This document shows positions 7,798 to 11,819 of a stretch of 11,819 bases of DNA, piece after piece. The translations under genes were made by a program, and so were the position numbers. The notes under the pieces are model-generated. The model ran no database searches and had not been told where the DNA came from. It saw only the letters and a program-made list of their open reading frames with translations. Positions within the stretch are counted from its first letter, which is position 1, and each line of letters opens with the position of its first letter. The DNA comes from Bordetella parapertussis (GTDB lineage Bacteria; Pseudomonadota; Gammaproteobacteria; Burkholderiales; Burkholderiaceae_C): NCBI GenBank assembly GCA_945900685.1, contig CAMDJS010000060.1, forward strand, positions 1-11,819, read 5' to 3'.

Positions 7798-8444
7798 AGC
7801 GTTTCAATAGAGAGCTTTCGGAACTTGACCACACCTTTGTTGTATTGCAATGCGATCGGTCCAGCGCCGGTGTGCGTACTGTCGTTCGTATCGACAGTGG
7901 TTTGACCGTTGAGCACCAAAGTCATGCGCGTTCCCACAACAGTGATGTCGTAGGTGTTCCAACGGCCGCCGGTTTTGATATTGGGCTGCACCTGCGATTT
8001 GGCGATTCCAACGACGGTGCCCGTGCCGTAACTTGCGTCAGGTCGTTTGTCGAAGATGTTGGCTTCATACGCGGTTTTGTCGTTGATCGCGTTCGTGTCG
8101 GTGCAGCGAAAAAAGATACCGCTGTTGGCTTCTTCATCCACCCAAAACTCGGCTACCAAACGAAAATTTTGGTAATTCGCGCGGCTCACTAAAAACCCAT
8201 CGCCCAACTCCGCTTGGGTAAGTCCGTCTTGCAAGCGCCAGTTGGCATTTCCTATGGGCTTCCACGCGTTCAAGTCATTGCCATTGATCAATTCGGTGAC
8301 AGCAGATGTGGTCTTGCTTGATGCAGGTATGTTCATGCTCAACGCGTTGGTCCATTCTTGCAAACTGCTGCAAGCGGACAGCGTCAGATAGGCAAAGCCG
8401 GTGGCCAGCCATCTTGCATGTCGTGAGCTCAAAGTGGTGTTCAT
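7794..8444 (-). CDS. DUF1080 (3-keto-disaccharide hydrolase-like) lipoprotein
   Basis: A 216-residue predicted lipoprotein with lipobox LSAC (Cys25). The mature part matches the DUF1080 jelly-roll, LamG-like fold: WRLQDGLTQAELGDGFLVS, NFRLVAEFWVDEEANSGIFFRC, then GRWNTYDITVVGTRMTLVLNGQ, and a last strand ending FRKLSIETL. In larger proteins this domain binds or cleaves sugars, but its role as a lone lipoprotein is unclear. The ATG at 8444 is chosen over an upstream ATG at 8510 because AAAGGA lies 6 bases before it and it gives a normal signal peptide. It is the first gene of a two-gene unit with cho and is divergent from hisC. Confidence 0.85.
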   Translation of the reverse strand: MNTTLSSRHARWLATGFAYLTLSACSSLQEWTNALSMNIPASSKTTSAVTELINGNDLNAWKPIGNANWRLQDGLTQAELGDGFLVSRANYQNFRLVAEFWVDEEANSGIFFRCTDTNAINDKTAYEANIFDKRPDASYGTGTVVGIAKSQVQPNIKTGGRWNTYDITVVGTRMTLVLNGQTTVDTNDSTHTGAGPIALQYNKGVVKFRKLSIETL

Positions 8445-8450
8445 TGAAAT

Positions 8451-8456
8451 TCCTTT
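8451..8456 (-). promoter_or_regulatory. Shine-Dalgarno of the DUF1080 lipoprotein gene
   Basis: On the minus strand AAAGGA lies 6 bases before the ATG at 8444. It fixes this start over the upstream in-frame ATG, which would add 22 charged residues in front of the signal peptide. Confidence 0.65.
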
Positions 8457-8563
8457 GTGAAGCTTGTGAAAGCGGTCTGCGTAACGGGTTCTTTGCCTAT
8501 GGTCAGTCATTCTGCACGCACTCTTCGCGAATTCACTGGGGATTTATGCGTAGTCCAGCCTCA

Positions 8564-8575
8564 AAACCATGGTTT
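8564..8575. promoter_or_regulatory. 12-bp perfect palindrome at the hisC -35 position
   Basis: AAACCATGGTTT is its own reverse complement. With a 17-bp spacer the hisC -35 hexamer would fall at 8568-8573, inside this palindrome, and reads CATGGT, unlike TTGACA. The site is therefore placed to bind a dimeric regulator that either blocks RNA polymerase or replaces the missing -35 contact. No regulator can be named from the sequence. Confidence 0.4.
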
Positions 8576-8590
8576 GTATGCGGGCATGAC

Positions 8591-8596
8591 TATAAT
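8591..8596 (+). promoter_or_regulatory. hisC -10 box (TATAAT)
   Basis: A perfect sigma-70 TATAAT ends 11 bp before the hisC ATG. TG at 8587-8588 lies one base further away than in a standard extended -10. Transcription would be expected to start near 8603, leaving about five untranslated bases. No good -35 is seen. Confidence 0.5.
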
Positions 8597-8597
8597 T

Positions 8598-8605
8598 TGT
8601 GCACA
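8598..8605. promoter_or_regulatory. 8-bp palindrome at the predicted hisC transcription start
   Basis: TGTGCACA lies between the TATAAT box and the hisC ATG, over the expected start of transcription. It is short and could be chance, but a repressor bound here would block initiation. Confidence 0.25.
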
Positions 8606-8607
8606 CA

Positions 8608-9705
8608 ATGAGCTACATAAAACATATCCGTCGCGACCTGCAGGACATGCAGGCCTACACCGTGCAAGACGCAAGCGGCATGGTCAAGTTGGATGCGATG
8701 GAAAACCCGCACCGCTTATCTGCTGAGCTGCACGCGCAATTGGGCGAGCGCTTGGGCACCGTCGCTGTTAATCGTTATCCGGGCAGTCGCATTGACGATC
8801 TCAAACGCGCGATTACACAACACACCGGTTTGCCCCAAGGCTACGGCTTGATGTTGGGTAACGGCTCAGACGAATTGATTTCTCTCTTGTCCATGGCCTG
8901 CCAGACCCCCGGCGCAGTGGCTCTTGCACCTGAGCCCGGTTTCGTCATGTACGCCATGAGTGCCAAATTGCAAGGCATGACTTACGTGCCGGTGTCATTG
9001 CGGGACGATTTCGAACTCGACGAACCGGCCATGACCGAGGCGATCGCCAAGCACCAACCGGCTATCGTGTACCTGGCTTACCCGAACAACCCGACCGCGA
9101 ATTTGTGGGACGCGAATGTCATGCGTCGCCTCATCGCACAGGTGTCGGCTTATGGTGGTTGGGTGGTGTTGGACGAAGCCTACCAACCTTTTTCTTCAGA
9201 CACATGGTTGACTGAGATCAACCGCGAACGCCAAGCCAACGCGCAAGTGATGTTGATGCGCACCTTGTCCAAGTTTGGATTGGCCGGTGTGCGTATTGGC
9301 TATATGCTGGCGCGCACTGAAGTCATTGCTCAACTCGACAAAATCCGCCCGCCCTACAACATCAGCGTGTTGAACGCCGAATGCGCATTGTTCGCGCTGG
9401 AGCATGCCGATGTGTTTGAGAAACAAGCGGAGGATGTTTGCCATGAACGCCAGCGCTTGAGCCAGCGATTGGCTGCATTCAAGGGCGTGACTGTTTACCC
9501 GAGTCAGGCCAACATGATGTTGCTGCGTTTGCCCGGCGACGATGATGCTGCTACCCGTGTGTTTGCGGCCTTGAAGTCTAAAAACATACTGGTGAAGAAC
9601 GTTTCTAAAATGCATCCTGTGCTTCACCACTGCTTGCGAATCACCGTGGGCACCTCTTCTGAAAACGACCAATTTCTTTTGGCACTCAAAGAAGTGCTGG
9701 CCTGA
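8608..9705 (+). CDS. hisC: Histidinol-phosphate aminotransferase
   Basis: A 365-residue PLP enzyme of fold type I that converts imidazole-acetol phosphate and glutamate to histidinol phosphate, acting in the cytoplasm. Visible residues are YPGSR, LGNGSDELI, the YPNNPTA loop (Asn160/161), VLDEAYQPF with Asp189 and Tyr192 that hold the PLP ring, TLSKFGLAGVRIGY with the Schiff-base Lys222 and Arg229, and a C-terminal LRITVGT whose Arg should bind the substrate carboxylate. The ATG at 8608 is preferred to GTG at 8599, since the predicted transcript starts after that GTG. No Shine-Dalgarno is present. It is the first gene of the his run here; hisG and hisD are not upstream. hisB follows after 24 bases. 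Confidence 0.97.
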   Translation: MSYIKHIRRDLQDMQAYTVQDASGMVKLDAMENPHRLSAELHAQLGERLGTVAVNRYPGSRIDDLKRAITQHTGLPQGYGLMLGNGSDELISLLSMACQTPGAVALAPEPGFVMYAMSAKLQGMTYVPVSLRDDFELDEPAMTEAIAKHQPAIVYLAYPNNPTANLWDANVMRRLIAQVSAYGGWVVLDEAYQPFSSDTWLTEINRERQANAQVMLMRTLSKFGLAGVRIGYMLARTEVIAQLDKIRPPYNISVLNAECALFALEHADVFEKQAEDVCHERQRLSQRLAAFKGVTVYPSQANMMLLRLPGDDDAATRVFAALKSKNILVKNVSKMHPVLHHCLRITVGTSSENDQFLLALKEVLA

Positions 9706-9729
9706 AGCTTTAACGAAATCCACACGCCC

Positions 9730-10323
9730 ATGATACAACGCATAGCCGAAGTACACCGCGACACCAAGGAAACCCAAATTCAAGTGCGGGTCAATTTGGA
9801 TGGAACCGGTCAGTCCGATTTATCCACCGGCATCGGTTTTTTTGACCACATGCTGGACCAAATTGCCCGACACGGCTTGATCGACTTGTCCATCAAAGCC
9901 ACCGGCGATTTGCATATTGACGGACACCACACCGTGGAAGACGTGGGCATCACTTTGGGGCAAGCCGTCGCACAAGCGGTGGGTGATAAAAAAGGCATTC
10001 GCCGTTATGGCCATGCTTATGTGCCCTTGGACGAAGCGCTCAGCCGCGTGGTGGTCGATTTTTCCGGCCGCCCCGGTTTGGAAATGCACGTGCCTTTCAA
10101 GAGCGGCATGATCGGTCACTTCGATTCGCAATTGGCGTTTGAGTTTTTCCAGGGTTTTGTGAACCACGCATTCGTCACCTTGCATATTGACAACCTGAGC
10201 GGCGAAAACGCCCACCACCAGGCCGAGACTGTGTTCAAAGCATTTGGCCGCGCATTGCGTGCGGCCACTGAACTCGACCCGCGATCTGCGGGCATGATTC
10301 CTTCTACCAAAGGCTCGCTCTAA
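9730..10323 (+). CDS. hisB: Imidazoleglycerol-phosphate dehydratase
   Basis: A 197-residue, monofunctional HisB of normal length, without the phosphatase domain fused in E. coli. It removes water from imidazoleglycerol phosphate to give imidazole-acetol phosphate, the substrate of HisC. The metal-binding motifs are clear: [11 protein letters not shown] (35-44), [10 protein letters not shown] with His66, His67 and Glu70, and ENAHHQAE with His162, His163 and Glu166. The end IPSTKGSL is typical. The upstream 24-bp gap has no Shine-Dalgarno; it starts with AAGCTTTA overlapping the hisC stop. hisH follows after 12 bases. Confidence 0.97.
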   Translation: MIQRIAEVHRDTKETQIQVRVNLDGTGQSDLSTGIGFFDHMLDQIARHGLIDLSIKATGDLHIDGHHTVEDVGITLGQAVAQAVGDKKGIRRYGHAYVPLDEALSRVVVDFSGRPGLEMHVPFKSGMIGHFDSQLAFEFFQGFVNHAFVTLHIDNLSGENAHHQAETVFKAFGRALRAATELDPRSAGMIPSTKGSL

Positions 10324-10335
10324 GCTTTTATTTCT

Positions 10336-10989
10336 ATGGCAAGCGTCGCGGTCATCGATTACGGCATGGGTAATTTGCGCTCGGTGGCGCAAGCCGTCAT
10401 CGCAGCGGCGCACGGCAGCGGGGTGGAAGTCGTCATCACTTCCGACCCGGCCGAGGTGCGAAAAGCCGAACGCGGGGTGTTGCCCGGTCAAGGCGCCATG
10501 CGCGACTGCATGCGCGAGCTTCATGACAGCGGCTTGATGCCCGAAGTGCTGCACGCGGCGGCCAACAAGCCGCTGTTTGGGGTGTGCGTGGGCATGCAAA
10601 TGTTGCTCGACCACAGCGCCGAGGGTGACGCGGGCGGAACAGCTTGCTTGGGTTTGATTCCCGGCGAAGTGGTCAAGTTTGAGTTGAATGGTCAGCATCA
10701 GCCTGATGGCAGCCGTTTCAAAGTGCCGCAAATGGGCTGGAACCAAGTGCGACAGACAAGTCAGCACCCACTATGGTCGGGCGTGCCAGACAACAGTTAT
10801 TTCTATTTTGTGCACAGTTTTTATGCCAAGCCGTTAGATGTGCGCCACACCGCTGGGGAAACCGATTACGGCCAGCCCTTTACCTCGGCTGTTTCAAGGG
10901 ATAATATTTTCGCAACCCAGTTTCACCCTGAAAAAAGTGCTGATATGGGTCTGATGCTCTACCGAAACTTTTTGTCTTGGTCACCTTGA
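10336..10989 (+). CDS. hisH: Imidazole glycerol phosphate synthase, glutaminase subunit
   Basis: A 217-residue class I glutamine amidotransferase that feeds ammonia to HisF. The catalytic triad is visible: Cys84 in FGVCVGMQ, and His197 and Glu199 in QFHPEKS. Other family marks are [12 protein letters not shown] (6-17), [19 protein letters not shown] and YFVHSFYA. Length is normal. It works as a heterodimer with HisF, whose gene starts at 11768 after hisA. The 12-bp gap from hisB is pyrimidine-rich with no Shine-Dalgarno. No marC-like gene lies between hisB and hisH, as I recall for some Burkholderia. Confidence 0.97.
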   Translation: MASVAVIDYGMGNLRSVAQAVIAAAHGSGVEVVITSDPAEVRKAERGVLPGQGAMRDCMRELHDSGLMPEVLHAAANKPLFGVCVGMQMLLDHSAEGDAGGTACLGLIPGEVVKFELNGQHQPDGSRFKVPQMGWNQVRQTSQHPLWSGVPDNSYFYFVHSFYAKPLDVRHTAGETDYGQPFTSAVSRDNIFATQFHPEKSADMGLMLYRNFLSWSP

Positions 10990-11025
10990 AGACTTTATTG
11001 TCATTGACTGCCACCACCACTTCTT

Positions 11026-11766
11026 ATGTTGCTCATTCCCGCGATTGACCTGAAAGACGGTCATTGTGTACGCCTGATCCAAGGCGACATGAACCAATCC
11101 ACCATCTTCAGCGAAAACCCAGCAGACATGGCTTTGCAATGGGTGAACAAGGGCGCCAGGCGTTTGCATCTGGTCGACTTGAACGGCGCATTCGCCGGCA
11201 AGCCGCAAAACTACAGCGCCATCCGCAGCATTTTGAAAGCGGTCGGCGACGACATACCGGTGCAACTCGGCGGCGGCATCCGCGACTTAGACACCATTGA
11301 AAAATACATAGACGGCGGCGTGCGCTACATCATCATCGGTACGGCGGCAGTGAAAAACCCCGGCTTTTTGCAAGACGCGTGCAGCGCGTTTGGCGGCCAC
11401 ATCATCGTCGGGCTGGACGCCAAGGACGGCAAAGTCGCCACCGACGGCTGGAGCAAGATGACCGGCCACGAAGTGGTGGACTTGGGCAAAAAATTTGAAG
11501 ACTACGGCGTCGAGTCCATCATTTACACCGACATCGGCCGTGACGGCATGCTGAGCGGCATCAACATCGAAGCCACGGTCAAACTGGCACAGGCCTTGTC
11601 CATTCCCGTCATTGCCTCCGGCGGTTTATCGAATATCCAAGACATAGAAAAACTGTGCGCGGTCGAGGATGAAGGCATTGAAGGTGTGATTTGCGGGCGC
11701 GCCATTTACAGCGGCGACCTCGATTTTGAAAAGGCCCAAGACCGGGCCGACGAACTCAACGGCTGA
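11026..11766 (+). CDS. hisA: ProFAR isomerase (phosphoribosylformimino-AICAR-phosphate isomerase)
   Basis: A 246-residue TIM-barrel enzyme carrying out the Amadori rearrangement of ProFAR to PRFAR, the substrate of HisF/HisH. The two catalytic aspartates are present: Asp8 in [13 protein letters not shown] and Asp131 in [15 protein letters not shown]. Phosphate-binding loops are LGGGIRD (81-87) with GTAAVK, and ASGGLSN with GRAIYSG. Length is normal. The 36-bp gap after hisH is pyrimidine-rich just before the ATG and lacks a Shine-Dalgarno. hisF begins one base after the stop. Confidence 0.97.
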   Translation: MLLIPAIDLKDGHCVRLIQGDMNQSTIFSENPADMALQWVNKGARRLHLVDLNGAFAGKPQNYSAIRSILKAVGDDIPVQLGGGIRDLDTIEKYIDGGVRYIIIGTAAVKNPGFLQDACSAFGGHIIVGLDAKDGKVATDGWSKMTGHEVVDLGKKFEDYGVESIIYTDIGRDGMLSGINIEATVKLAQALSIPVIASGGLSNIQDIEKLCAVEDEGIEGVICGRAIYSGDLDFEKAQDRADELNG

Positions 11767-11767
11767 C

Positions 11768-11819
11768 ATGCTGGCCAAACGCATCATTCCCTGTCTGGAC
11801 GTGACCGCCGGACGGGTGG
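11768..11819 (+). CDS. hisF: Imidazole glycerol phosphate synthase cyclase subunit, 5' end (partial)
   Basis: Only the first 17 codons fall in the window. They read MLAKRIIPCLDVTAGRV, the standard HisF N-terminus with the catalytic Asp11; many homologues have Gly where Ala14 stands here. HisF closes the imidazole ring of imidazole glycerol phosphate with ammonia from HisH. The ATG is separated from the hisA TGA by a single base, so translation is likely coupled. Confidence 0.93.
   Translation, partial: MLAKRIIPCLDVTAGRV

Larger units (their letters stand above)
8445..8607. other. Divergent control region between the DUF1080 gene and hisC
   Basis: The 163 bp between two divergent start codons must hold promoters for both units. 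The hisC side has a perfect TATAAT and two palindromes, listed separately. On the minus strand I found no convincing -35/-10 pair for the lipoprotein-cho unit; CATAAA within 8544-8550 is only a weak -10. An 8-bp palindrome TTCGCGAA lies at 8524-8531. No small gene and no attenuator with a run of His codons is visible. Confidence 0.7.

Noticed and set aside
8445-8607. A his leader peptide and attenuator before hisC
   Set aside because: No run of His codons or competing stem-loops is visible, and the predicted transcript starts only a few bases before the ATG.
9820-10767. A 315-codon open frame on the minus strand opposite hisB and hisH
   Set aside because: Fully antisense to two confident enzymes and without recognisable motifs.
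1-11819. Defence system, prophage, insertion sequence, CRISPR array or tRNA
   Set aside because: I found no transposase, integrase, terminal repeats, spaced direct repeats or tRNA-like cloverleaf; nearly all the window is filled by recognisable chromosomal genes.

Overview
The window looks like a piece of an ordinary betaproteobacterial chromosome, most likely Burkholderiales and possibly near the Comamonadaceae. I infer this from gene content (a DUF6279-type lipoprotein, adjacent glmU-glmS, monofunctional hisB inside a hisC-B-H-A-F run), from moderate GC, and from how the protein sequences read. No taxonomic search was possible. No mobile element, phage gene, CRISPR array, tRNA or rRNA is visible.

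Layout. Bases 1-141 hold the 3' end of an unidentified gene. A metallo-beta-lactamase-fold hydrolase (186-1166, +) follows and converges, with only 5 bp between, on a DUF6279-like lipoprotein (1172-2077, -). That lipoprotein is head-to-head with glmU (2094-3479, +), with only 16 bp between the start codons. glmS (3492-5378, +) follows glmU closely. Next come a cyclophilin-type prolyl isomerase lipoprotein (5450-6334, +) and a peroxiredoxin-like protein (6392-6952, +). On the minus strand, a DUF1080 lipoprotein (7794-8444) and a stand-alone UvrC-like nuclease Cho (6985-7797) form a two-gene unit joined by a 4-base overlap. A 163-bp divergent intergenic region then leads into the histidine cluster hisC-hisB-hisH-hisA-hisF (8608 to the window end, hisF cut off).

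How the genes work together. GlmS makes glucosamine-6-phosphate and GlmU makes UDP-GlcNAc, the precursor of peptidoglycan and LPS; GlmM, the step between them, is not here. HisB, HisC, HisH, HisA and HisF cover the middle of histidine synthesis. hisG and hisD are not next to hisC, so the pathway is split in this genome. Three predicted lipoproteins lie in the window.

Most of the window is housekeeping, and I see no convincing new multi-gene system. The points most worth checking are: the hisC control region, with a perfect -10 box 11 bp before the ATG, a 12-bp palindrome where a -35 box should be, and no Shine-Dalgarno before any of the five his genes; the four-cysteine pattern of Cho that matches the iron-sulfur ligands of UvrC; the altered metal motif of the MBL protein; and the peroxiredoxin with Thr where PrxQ-type enzymes have a resolving Cys.
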